This document shows, piece after piece, positions 1-6,514 of a stretch of 64,000 nt of DNA. Each line of letters starts with the position of its first letter. Within the stretch, counting starts at the first letter, position 1. Both the position numbers and the translations under genes were made by a program. The notes beneath the pieces were generated by a model, which did no database searches, was not told the origin of the DNA, and saw only the letters and a list, made by a program, of their open reading frames with translations. Origin of the DNA: Mesorhizobium sp. WSM3859 (GTDB lineage Bacteria; Pseudomonadota; Alphaproteobacteria; Rhizobiales; Rhizobiaceae); the NCBI RefSeq assembly GCF_002295065.1, contig NZ_NSGG01000011.1:163467-227466 (forward strand), in the 5' to 3' direction.

Positions 1-2
1 GC

Positions 3-284
3 CCGTACCAGCACTTCAGGCAGGCCCAGATTCGCGCGGTGGAGAACGGATTGCCGCTGCTGCGCGCGGCCAACAACGGCATCTCCACAGTCGTCGATTC
101 ACGCGGGCGCATCATCGATGCGCTTGCAGTCAACGCGCGCGGCGCCATCGACGCGCATGTACCGGTCTCTGGGCGCGCCCTTCTGCCTCCCGAACAGCGG
201 CGAATTAACGGATTGCTGATCATGTTGCTGTTTGCGCTGGCGGCCTTCACATTGAATGTAAGGCAGCGGCTACGGGTGAATTGA
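3..284 (+). CDS. lnt: Apolipoprotein N-acyltransferase, C-terminal part (5' end outside window)
   Basis: The reading frame is open from the window edge to TGA at 282-284, giving about 93 residues. It carries the conserved end of the nitrilase-like domain of Lnt (RAVENGLPLLRAANNGIS, then VVDSRGRI) and a last hydrophobic helix (LLIMLLFALAAFTLNV) before a basic tail. Lnt adds the third acyl chain to the N-terminal cysteine of lipoproteins in the inner membrane. The catalytic Glu and Lys lie upstream of the window, so only the C-terminus can be judged. Lnt next to a Cro/C1-type regulator and metK is a common rhizobial order. Confidence 0.85.
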   Translation, partial: PYQHFRQAQIRAVENGLPLLRAANNGISTVVDSRGRIIDALAVNARGAIDAHVPVSGRALLPPEQRRINGLLIMLLFALAAFTLNVRQRLRVN

Positions 285-424
285 CAGTCGGCACATTAGA
301 AACTCATACTGTAACGCCTAAAATTTTCTCGAAGTCGGTTGGAGGGTTCTGTTGGGGCAGGTGGCTCCGGCTTCATATGGGCGGAACAAAATAGAAAAAG
401 CCGGAAAAATTCGGCGAGGAAAAA

Positions 425-847
425 ATGACAGAAGAGAACAAGAAGAAGCCGAATCCGATCGACATTCATGTCGGGAGTCGCATTCGGCTGCGCCGCAATA
501 TGCTTGGAATGAGCCAGGAAAAGCTGGGTGAAAATCTCGGCATCACCTTTCAGCAGATCCAGAAGTATGAAAAGGGCACGAACAGGGTTGGCGCGAGCCG
601 TCTGCAGGCGATCGCCTCCATCCTGAGCGTTCCTGTCGCCTTCTTTTTCGAGGATGCCCCGGGCGAGGAGACCGGTGGCGGCAATCGGGGATTTGCCGAA
701 GACTCCTCGATGGCCTTCGCCATCGAATTCTGTGGCAGTCCCGAAGGGCTTCAGCTCAACCGGGCTTTCGTCAAGATCGGCGACGTGAAGGTGCGCCGCC
801 GGATCATCGATCTAGTGAAGGCGCTCTCCGCCGAAGACGCCGATTGA
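425..847 (+). CDS. Cro/C1-type (XRE) helix-turn-helix regulator, PraR/PhrR-like
   Basis: This 140-aa protein has an N-terminal HTH_3 domain at about residues 16-75 (RIRLRRNMLGMSQEKLGENL, then ITFQQIQKYEKGTNRV). The C-terminal half has an acidic linker and no recognised domain. The start is ATG 425 after a purine-rich GAGGAAAAA ribosome site. Its place between lnt and metK matches the rhizobial regulators PraR and PhrR, which repress quorum-sensing and biofilm genes or respond to acid. That link rests on position and remembered similarity, and rhizobia carry several paralogues of this family, so no symbol is given. Confidence 0.85.
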   Translation: MTEENKKKPNPIDIHVGSRIRLRRNMLGMSQEKLGENLGITFQQIQKYEKGTNRVGASRLQAIASILSVPVAFFFEDAPGEETGGGNRGFAEDSSMAFAIEFCGSPEGLQLNRAFVKIGDVKVRRRIIDLVKALSAEDAD

Positions 848-855
848 TTTTTACC

Positions 856-889
856 TATGCCGCCGGCAGCGCCTGCCGCCGGTGGCATA
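856..889 (+). terminator. Hairpin just after the XRE regulator
   Basis: TATGCC (856-861) pairs with GGCATA (884-889), and GGCAG with CTGCC inside, leaving a small bulge. It begins 8 nt after the regulator's stop codon. There is no T-run, so it may slow transcription or stabilise the 3' end rather than terminate alone. Confidence 0.4.
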
Positions 890-970
890 GCGGGCCTCGC
901 CTACATTCATGCCAGATCCGTCGCCCCGCTTGACGAGCGGCGCCCGGCACCGCTAACACGTGGCGCGCCA

Positions 971-997
971 AAAATCGGCAACCTGCCGATTTTTTTT
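971..997 (+). terminator. Terminator or attenuator hairpin in the metK leader
   Basis: A perfect 10-bp stem, AAAATCGGCA (971-980) and TGCCGATTTT (984-993), has a 3-nt loop and is followed by more T. It ends only about 15 nt before the metK start codon, beside its Shine-Dalgarno region. It could end transcription from the upstream regulator gene, or act as a leader attenuator for metK. Confidence 0.55.
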
Positions 998-1012
998 CGA
1001 GAGGGGACACCC

Positions 1013-2278
1013 GTGACGCGGCAGAATTATCTCTTCACCTCGGAATCCGTCTCCGAGGGTCATCCCGACAAAGTTTGTGACCGCATCTCCGACGAAATCG
1101 TCGATCTGGTTTATCGCGAAGCCAAGAAGACAGGCATGGATCCGTGGAAGGTTCGCGTCGCCTGCGAAACGCTGGCCACCACCAACCGCGTCGTCATCGC
1201 CGGCGAGGTCCGCGTCCCCGACACACTCTTGAAGAAGGACAAGGCGGGCAACGTCCTCAAGGATGCGTCCGACCATCCCGTGGTCAATCCGACCAAGTTC
1301 AAGTCGGTTGCCCGCAAAGCTATCCGCGAGATCGGCTACGAGCAGTCCGGCTTCCACTGGAAGACCGCTAAGATCGACGTGCTGCTGCACGGCCAGTCGC
1401 CCGACATCGGCCAGGGCGTCGACAATGCCGCCGACCGCCAGGGCGAGGAAGGTGCCGGCGACCAGGGCATCATGTTCGGTTACGCCTGCCGCGAGACGCC
1501 CGACCTGATGCCGGCGCCGATCTATTACAGCCACAAGATTCTCGAATTGCTTGCCGCCGCGCGCCATGAAGGCAACGGCGAGGCCGGCAAGCTCGGCCCG
1601 GACGCCAAGAGCCAGGTCACCGTGCGCTATGCCGACGGCAAGGCGGCGGAAGTCACGCAGATCGTGCTCTCCACCCAGCATCTCGATGCCAGCTGGGACT
1701 CCAAGAAGGTCCGCAAGGTCGTCGAGCCCTATATCCGCGAGGCGCTTGGCGAGCTGAAGATCGCCGAGGACTGCAACTGGTACATCAATCCGACCGGCAA
1801 GTTCGTCATCGGCGGGCCTGACGGCGATGCCGGCCTCACCGGCCGCAAGATCATCGTCGACACCTATGGCGGCGCGGCACCGCACGGCGGCGGCGCTTTC
1901 TCGGGCAAGGACACCACCAAGGTCGACCGTTCGGCCGCCTATGCGGCGCGCTACCTTGCCAAGAACGTGGTGGCGGCCAAGCTCGCCGACCGCTGCACGA
2001 TCCAGCTCTCCTATGCCATCGGCGTCGCCCAGCCGCTGTCGGTCTATGTCGACCTGCACGGCACCGGCAAGGTTGACGAATCGAAGCTTGAAGAGGCGCT
2101 GCGCAAGGTGATGGACCTGTCGCCGTCGGGCATCCGCCGTCACCTCGACCTCAACAAGCCGATCTACGCAAAAACCTCGTCCTACGGCCATTTCGGCCGC
2201 AAGGCCGGTCGCGACGGTTCCTTCTCCTGGGAGAAGACCGATCTCGCCAAGGCGCTCAAGGACGCCGTCGCCGCCTGA
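1013..2278 (+). CDS. metK: S-adenosylmethionine synthase
   Basis: MetK makes S-adenosylmethionine from methionine and ATP in the cytoplasm, supplying nearly all methylations. The 421-aa product has the family signatures GHPDKVCDRISDEIVD near the N-terminus, GEEGAGDQGIMFGYA in the middle, and GGGAFSGKDTTKVDRSAAY in the C-terminal third. GTG 1013 was chosen because the conserved TRQNYLFTSESVSEGHPDK begins there and AGAGGGG lies just upstream. An in-frame ATG at 857 would add 52 poorly conserved residues read through two hairpins. A terminator-like hairpin ends about 15 nt before the start. trmB follows closely. Confidence 0.97.
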   Translation: MTRQNYLFTSESVSEGHPDKVCDRISDEIVDLVYREAKKTGMDPWKVRVACETLATTNRVVIAGEVRVPDTLLKKDKAGNVLKDASDHPVVNPTKFKSVARKAIREIGYEQSGFHWKTAKIDVLLHGQSPDIGQGVDNAADRQGEEGAGDQGIMFGYACRETPDLMPAPIYYSHKILELLAAARHEGNGEAGKLGPDAKSQVTVRYADGKAAEVTQIVLSTQHLDASWDSKKVRKVVEPYIREALGELKIAEDCNWYINPTGKFVIGGPDGDAGLTGRKIIVDTYGGAAPHGGGAFSGKDTTKVDRSAAYAARYLAKNVVAAKLADRCTIQLSYAIGVAQPLSVYVDLHGTGKVDESKLEEALRKVMDLSPSGIRRHLDLNKPIYAKTSSYGHFGRKAGRDGSFSWEKTDLAKALKDAVAA

Positions 2279-2385
2279 CGCCAGCGAACGCAAAGGACAG
2301 GCCGAGCCGGGCGACCGAAGGATTCTTCGGCCGCCGGCACGGCAAGACCATACGCCCGCAGCAGGCGATCGCCCTCGAAAGCGGC

Positions 2386-2985
2386 TTGCGCGAATACCGG
2401 CTCGACCTGACGGCGCAAGCGCCGGCGGATCTACGGACCTTGTTCAAAGCCGAGGTTTCGGCTCTGCAGCTGGAGATCGGCTTTGGCGGCGGCGAGCATC
2501 TCCTGCACCGCGCCAAGGAAGCACCGGGGACCGGCTTCATCGGCGTCGAGCCCTTCGTCAACGGCATGGCCAAGATGATGACGGCGCTTGCCAAGGCCCC
2601 GCTTGGCAATCTGAGGGTCTATGACGACGACGCCACGCGCCTGCTCGACTGGCTGCCGTCGGGCTCGCTCGACGGCATCGACCTGCTCTATCCCGATCCA
2701 TGGCCGAAGAAGAAGCACTGGAAGCGCCGCTTCGTCGGCGCTGCCAATCTCGGCCGCTTCGCCCGCGTCCTGAGGCCGGGCGGCAGGTTCCGCTTCGCCT
2801 CCGACATCGACAGCTATGTCAACTGGACGCTGCTTGCCTGCCGCGCTCACGGCGCCTTCGAGTGGCAGGCAGGAGAGGCTGCGGATTGGCATCGACCCTA
2901 TGAGGGTTGGCCCGGCACGCGTTACGAGGCCAAGGCGATACGCGAGGGACGGCGGCCTGCCTATCTGACGTTCATCCGGAAATAA
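2386..2985 (+). CDS. trmB: tRNA (guanine-N7)-methyltransferase (5' end uncertain)
   Basis: TrmB methylates guanine 46 in tRNA with SAM. The open frame shows the SAM-binding GFGGGEHLLHRA, the family motif DLLYPDPWPKKKHWKRRF, and the C-terminal YEGWPGTRYEAKA. TTG 2386 is the first standard start codon in frame, giving 199 aa. The same frame upstream, from about 2281, reads FFGRRHGKTIRPQQAIALES, which looks like the conserved N-terminus of rhizobial TrmB. The real protein is therefore probably about 30 residues longer, from a rare start codon or with a sequence error near 2275-2290. It lies directly downstream of metK, whose product is its methyl donor. Confidence 0.9.
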   Translation: MREYRLDLTAQAPADLRTLFKAEVSALQLEIGFGGGEHLLHRAKEAPGTGFIGVEPFVNGMAKMMTALAKAPLGNLRVYDDDATRLLDWLPSGSLDGIDLLYPDPWPKKKHWKRRFVGAANLGRFARVLRPGGRFRFASDIDSYVNWTLLACRAHGAFEWQAGEAADWHRPYEGWPGTRYEAKAIREGRRPAYLTFIRK

Positions 2986-3010
2986 GCCACAAGATACCGA
3001 AGCAACCGCC

Positions 3011-3172
3011 TCAGTAGCGGCCGATCCTGTCGAAGGCGGCCGGATCGATGCCGAGCTTCCTCAGGTCACTGTGGCGCGGCTTGCGGCCGGCTTCGACGGC
3101 CCGCGCCGCGGCTGCTGCACTACCAAATGTGTTGAAGAAGTCACCGATGACGAAAAACAATCCACGTTCCAT
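3011..3172 (-). CDS. Small conserved-looking protein of unknown function
   Basis: This 53-aa basic protein begins MERGLFFVIGDFFNTFGSAA and ends LGIDPAAFDRIGRY. A short hydrophobic and alanine-rich N-terminal half is followed by a charged tail. I chose ATG 3172, which has GAGGA about 7 nt upstream; GTG 3193 would add seven residues. It is convergent with trmB and followed by a long non-coding stretch. I recognise the style of a short orphan protein of Rhizobiales but no function. The codon pattern suits a real gene, though at this length the evidence is modest. Confidence 0.6.
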   Translation of the reverse strand: MERGLFFVIGDFFNTFGSAAAAARAVEAGRKPRHSDLRKLGIDPAAFDRIGRY

Positions 3173-3371
3173 ATGAATATCCTCGCGCGCCACCGCGCGC
3201 GTCCTTTCCTTTGCATTGCAACATAGATGGGCGCCGCCTGCGGCCCTTTACAAGGCAGCCGGCCGCATGGCCGCCATGCCCGGCACGCAACCCTGCGCCT
3301 CGGCACGAACCTCAGCCGGAGCGGAATGATTCAGCGTGTTCGACCCGAAATCTGAATCCGGTTCCAAATTG

Positions 3372-3419
3372 AAGCATGATCTCGTCCGAAAACCGCTTCA
3401 CGCTTTCGGCATCGTGCTC
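3372..3419 (-). repeat. Degenerate GAGCATGATC-family palindrome
   Basis: The sequence AGCATGATCTCGTCCGAAAA then CTTTCGGCATCGTGCTC matches, in reverse orientation, the family seen intact at 22224, 49865, 50322 and 50404, with several mismatches. Confidence 0.65.
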
Positions 3420-3492
3420 CGCGCTGCCTGCAGGCTTGAAACGCCGGCGGCAATCGTCTATATCAGCGTCAAATTCTTGGTCGGTATGACGA

Positions 3493-3523
3493 AGAGTGGG
3501 TCCACCCGGTCCCGCTCTTTTTT
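3493..3523 (+). terminator. Attenuator-like hairpin in the rimP-nusA leader
   Basis: AGAGTGGG (3493-3500) pairs with CCCGCTCT (3511-3518), with one G-T pair, around a 10-nt loop, and runs into TTTTTT. It lies about 40 nt before the rimP start. Since NusA and other termination factors are made from this operon, a leader terminator would allow feedback control; that role is inference. Confidence 0.6.
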
Positions 3524-3563
3524 GTTACCTGCCGGCCGGAAGCCAAGAAGCGACAGGGATCCG

Positions 3564-4190
3564 ATGACTGCAGCGGCAGGCGAGGCCGACGACCGTATCA
3601 TCCGCGAAAGCGGCATCGATGCGCGCATTGCGCTGATCGTACAGCCGGTGCTCAAGGCCATCGGCTTCCGTCTCGTGCGGGTGCAGCTGACCGGTCAGAA
3701 CGGGCTGACGCTGCAGATCATGGCCGAACGCGAAGACGGCACCATGACCGTCGAGGATTGCGAAGAGGTCAGCCGTGCGGTGTCGCCGGCCCTCGATGTC
3801 GATGATCCGATCGAAAAGGCGTATCATCTCGAAGTGTCCTCGCCCGGTATCGATCGGCCGCTGGTGCGCAAGTCGGATTTCACCACCTGGACCGGCCATC
3901 TGGTCAAGCTGGAGACATCCGTCCTCATCGGCGACCGCAAGCGCTTCAAGGGCAAGATCGCCGAGGCCGACGCCGACGGCATCCTTATCGAACGCGACAA
4001 GGCTGCCTATGGCGAGCAGCCGACGGTGCGCGTGCCTTACGACGCGATCGCCGAGGCCCGGCTGGTGCTGACCGACGATCTCATCCGCGATGCCCTGTCG
4101 AAGGACAACCGGGCGCGCAAGGAAGCCAGGAAACGCCGCGGCGAAGCAGAAGACGCCGCCGAGGAAAACGAAACCGAACAGGAAAGTTGA
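3564..4190 (+). CDS. rimP: Ribosome maturation factor RimP
   Basis: RimP helps assemble the 30S subunit. The 208-aa product has the N-terminal domain (about residues 20-95, with YHLEVSSPGIDRPL at its end) and a C-terminal SH3-like domain (about 100-170), followed by a charged tail rich in Lys, Arg and Glu that is longer than in E. coli. ATG 3564 follows AGGGAT and fits the family start; the frame is open further upstream only through the leader and a repeat. It is the first gene of rimP-nusA-ylxR-infB-rbfA-truB, with nusA 45 nt downstream. Confidence 0.95.
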   Translation: MTAAAGEADDRIIRESGIDARIALIVQPVLKAIGFRLVRVQLTGQNGLTLQIMAEREDGTMTVEDCEEVSRAVSPALDVDDPIEKAYHLEVSSPGIDRPLVRKSDFTTWTGHLVKLETSVLIGDRKRFKGKIAEADADGILIERDKAAYGEQPTVRVPYDAIAEARLVLTDDLIRDALSKDNRARKEARKRRGEAEDAAEENETEQES

Positions 4191-4235
4191 TAGCGCCGCC
4201 GGGCTGAAGTCCGAGGCGAAATCGGGAGAAAGACA

Positions 4236-5831
4236 ATGGTTGTAAGCGCCAACAGGCTTGAACTGCTGCAGATCGCCGACGCGGTCGCGCGTGAAAAGTC
4301 GATCGACAAGTCGATCGTCATCGCCGCCATGGCCGATGCGATCCAGAAGGCGGCGCGCTCGCGTTACGGCCAGGAGACCAACATCCGCGCCGACATCAAC
4401 CCGAACACCGGTGAGATGAAGCTGCAGCGGCTGATGGAAGTGGTCGAGAAGGTCGAGGACTACGCCACGCAGATCGCGCTTTCCACGGCGCGCGAGCGCA
4501 ACCCCGACGCCCAGCTCGGCGACTTCATCGCGGAGCAGCTGCCGCCGATGGACTTCGGCCGTATCGCCGCCCAGTCGGCCAAGCAGGTCATCGTGCAGAA
4601 GGTGCGCGAGGCCGAACGCGATCGCCAGTATGACGAATACAAGGATCGCATTGGCGAGATCGTCAACGGCACCGTCAAGCGCGTCGAATACGGCAACGTC
4701 ATCGTCGATCTCGGCCGCGGCGAGGCGATCATCCGCCGCGACGAGCTGATCCCGCGCGAGAACTATAAGTATGGCGACCGCGTCCGCGCCTATGTCTACG
4801 ACGTGCGCCGTGAGCAGCGCGGCCCGCAGATCTTCCTGTCGCGCACGCATCCGCAGTTCATGGCCAAGCTCTTCACCATGGAAGTGCCGGAAATCTACGA
4901 TGGTATAATCGAGATCAAATCGGTCGCGCGCGATCCGGGCTCGCGCGCCAAGATCGCCGTCATCTCGCGCGATTCCTCGATCGATCCGGTCGGCGCCTGC
5001 GTCGGCATGCGCGGCAGCCGCGTCCAGGCGGTGGTCGGTGAATTGCAGGGCGAGAAGATCGACATCATTCCGTGGTCGCCTTCGGCCGCTTCCTTCATCG
5101 TCAACGCGCTGCAGCCGGCAGAAGTCGCCAAGGTGGTGCTCGACGAGGACGCCGAGCGCATCGAGGTGGTGGTGCCGGACGACCAGCTCTCGCTGGCCAT
5201 CGGCCGCCGCGGCCAGAACGTCCGCCTGGCCTCGCAGCTCACCGGCTGGGATATCGATATCCTGACCGAGCAGGAAGAGAGCGAGCGCCGCCAGAAGGAA
5301 TTCGTCGAGCGTTCGGCACTGTTCATGGAAGCCCTCGACGTCGACGAGATGGTCGGCCAGGTGCTTGCCTCCGAAGGCTTCACCAGCGTCGAGGAAGTCG
5401 CCTATGTCGACTCGGGCGAAATCTCCTCGATCGACGGCTTCGACGAGGACACCGCTTCGGAAATCCAGACCCGCGCCCGCGAATATCTGGAGAAGATCGA
5501 GGCCGAGCATGACGAAAAGCGCAAGGCGCTGGGCGTCACGGACGAGCTGCGCGACATCCCCGGCGTCACCACCGCCATGATGGTGACGCTCGGCGAGGAC
5601 GGCGTGAAGACGATCGAGGATTTCGCCGGCTATGCCGCCGACGACCTGATCGGCTGGAAAGAGCGCAAGGACGGCGAGACCAAGGTCTATCCGGGCGTCC
5701 TGGCCTCTCACGGCGTCTCGCGCGCCGATGCCGAGCAGATGGTGCTCGCGGCCCGCAAGCAGGCCGGCTGGATCACCGAGGAAGAACTTGCCGCCGAAGA
5801 GCCGGTGGCCGGCGAAACCGTCGGTGCGTGA
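4236..5831 (+). CDS. nusA: Transcription termination/antitermination factor NusA
   Basis: NusA binds RNA polymerase and nascent RNA and controls pausing, termination and antitermination. The 531-aa protein has the N-terminal polymerase-binding domain (about 1-130), an S1 domain (about 135-200), two KH domains (about 230-345, with CVGMRGSRVQAVVGEL and IGRRGQNVRLASQL), and a C-terminal pair of helix-hairpin-helix-like repeats. ATG 4236 is preceded by GGGAGAAAGACA. It lies between rimP and ylxR, the usual alphaproteobacterial order. Confidence 0.97.
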   Translation: MVVSANRLELLQIADAVAREKSIDKSIVIAAMADAIQKAARSRYGQETNIRADINPNTGEMKLQRLMEVVEKVEDYATQIALSTARERNPDAQLGDFIAEQLPPMDFGRIAAQSAKQVIVQKVREAERDRQYDEYKDRIGEIVNGTVKRVEYGNVIVDLGRGEAIIRRDELIPRENYKYGDRVRAYVYDVRREQRGPQIFLSRTHPQFMAKLFTMEVPEIYDGIIEIKSVARDPGSRAKIAVISRDSSIDPVGACVGMRGSRVQAVVGELQGEKIDIIPWSPSAASFIVNALQPAEVAKVVLDEDAERIEVVVPDDQLSLAIGRRGQNVRLASQLTGWDIDILTEQEESERRQKEFVERSALFMEALDVDEMVGQVLASEGFTSVEEVAYVDSGEISSIDGFDEDTASEIQTRAREYLEKIEAEHDEKRKALGVTDELRDIPGVTTAMMVTLGEDGVKTIEDFAGYAADDLIGWKERKDGETKVYPGVLASHGVSRADAEQMVLAARKQAGWITEEELAAEEPVAGETVGA

Positions 5832-5863
5832 GGTGACCACCAATCGCAAAGCCCGTGGACGAG

Positions 5864-6514
5864 ATGAACGATCGCACTTGCATCGTTACGCGCAGGCAGG
5901 CCGAAGCGGATGAACTGATCCGCTTCGTCGTCGGCCCGGATTCGGCCGTCGTTCCGGACATCAAGAGAAATCTGCCCGGCCGCGGTTGCTGGGTCACCGC
6001 CGATCGCCTACATATCGAGAAGGCAGCGGCGAAGAACCTGTTTGCCCGCGCATTCAAGGCGCAGGTGACCGTTCCGGTCGATCTCGGCGGCATGGTCGAC
6101 GGGCTGCTTTCCAGATCCGCTCTGGGTATGCTTGGCCTTGCCCGCAAGGCTGGCGCCGTCGTTCTTGGCGCCGCCAAGGTCGAGGGTGCGGTGCGCGACG
6201 GGCAGGCGCTGCTCGTGCTGCATGCGGCGGAGGCGTCGGACGACGGTGTCCGCAAGATCGGTCAGGCGCGGCGGGCGACCGTCCATCTTGGCGGTCCCGC
6301 TATCCTTGCCTACAAACTTTTCTCCGAGGCCGAGTTGAGCTTGGCATTGGGGGGTACAAATGTGATACATGCTGCCGTCCTCGCGCAGGACGCGGGACTG
6401 GCGGTTGAGAAGCGCGTTGTTGCGCTCGACCGATATCGGGGCGGTACCCCGAACGATCTGGCAATGCTTGCGGCCGTTGCCGACGAAGATGATGCCGCAG
6501 AGGATATGGAATGA
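5864..6514 (+). CDS. YlxR-type RNA-binding protein fused to an L7Ae-like domain
   Basis: The 216-aa protein joins two domains. Residues about 1-80 are a YlxR/DUF448 domain (RTCIVTRRQAEADELIRFVV, PGRGCWVT). Residues about 95-185 are an L7Ae/L30e-like RNA-binding fold (GMLGLARKAGAVVLGAAKVE). The two-domain form is usual in alphaproteobacteria, while firmicutes encode the parts separately. ATG 5864 has GGACGAG just before it; GTG 5855 is an alternative three codons upstream. Its TGA overlaps the ATG of infB by 4 nt, so the two are translationally coupled. The exact role is not settled. Confidence 0.92.
   Translation: MNDRTCIVTRRQAEADELIRFVVGPDSAVVPDIKRNLPGRGCWVTADRLHIEKAAAKNLFARAFKAQVTVPVDLGGMVDGLLSRSALGMLGLARKAGAVVLGAAKVEGAVRDGQALLVLHAAEASDDGVRKIGQARRATVHLGGPAILAYKLFSEAELSLALGGTNVIHAAVLAQDAGLAVEKRVVALDRYRGGTPNDLAMLAAVADEDDAAEDME

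Larger units (their letters stand above)
3173..3563. other. 391-bp intergenic region before rimP
   Basis: The region holds the promoter side of the small minus-strand gene, a degenerate copy of the GAGCATGATC palindrome family (about 3372-3419), and a terminator-like hairpin in the rimP leader (3493-3523). I see no tRNA gene here, although enterobacteria have tRNA-fMet at this place. Confidence 0.6.

Noticed and set aside
890..970. SAM riboswitch in the metK leader
   Set aside because: A GCTAAC segment recalls the SAM-II core, but I could not fit the pseudoknot or its flanking stems.
953..2293. 446-aa open frame opposite metK
   Set aside because: It is a high-GC antisense shadow of metK with no recognisable domain; the same applies to the long antisense frames opposite rimP-nusA (3525-5849) and pnp (11732-14593).
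3173..3563. tRNA gene upstream of rimP as in E. coli
   Set aside because: No cloverleaf or conserved T-loop sequence was found in this gap.
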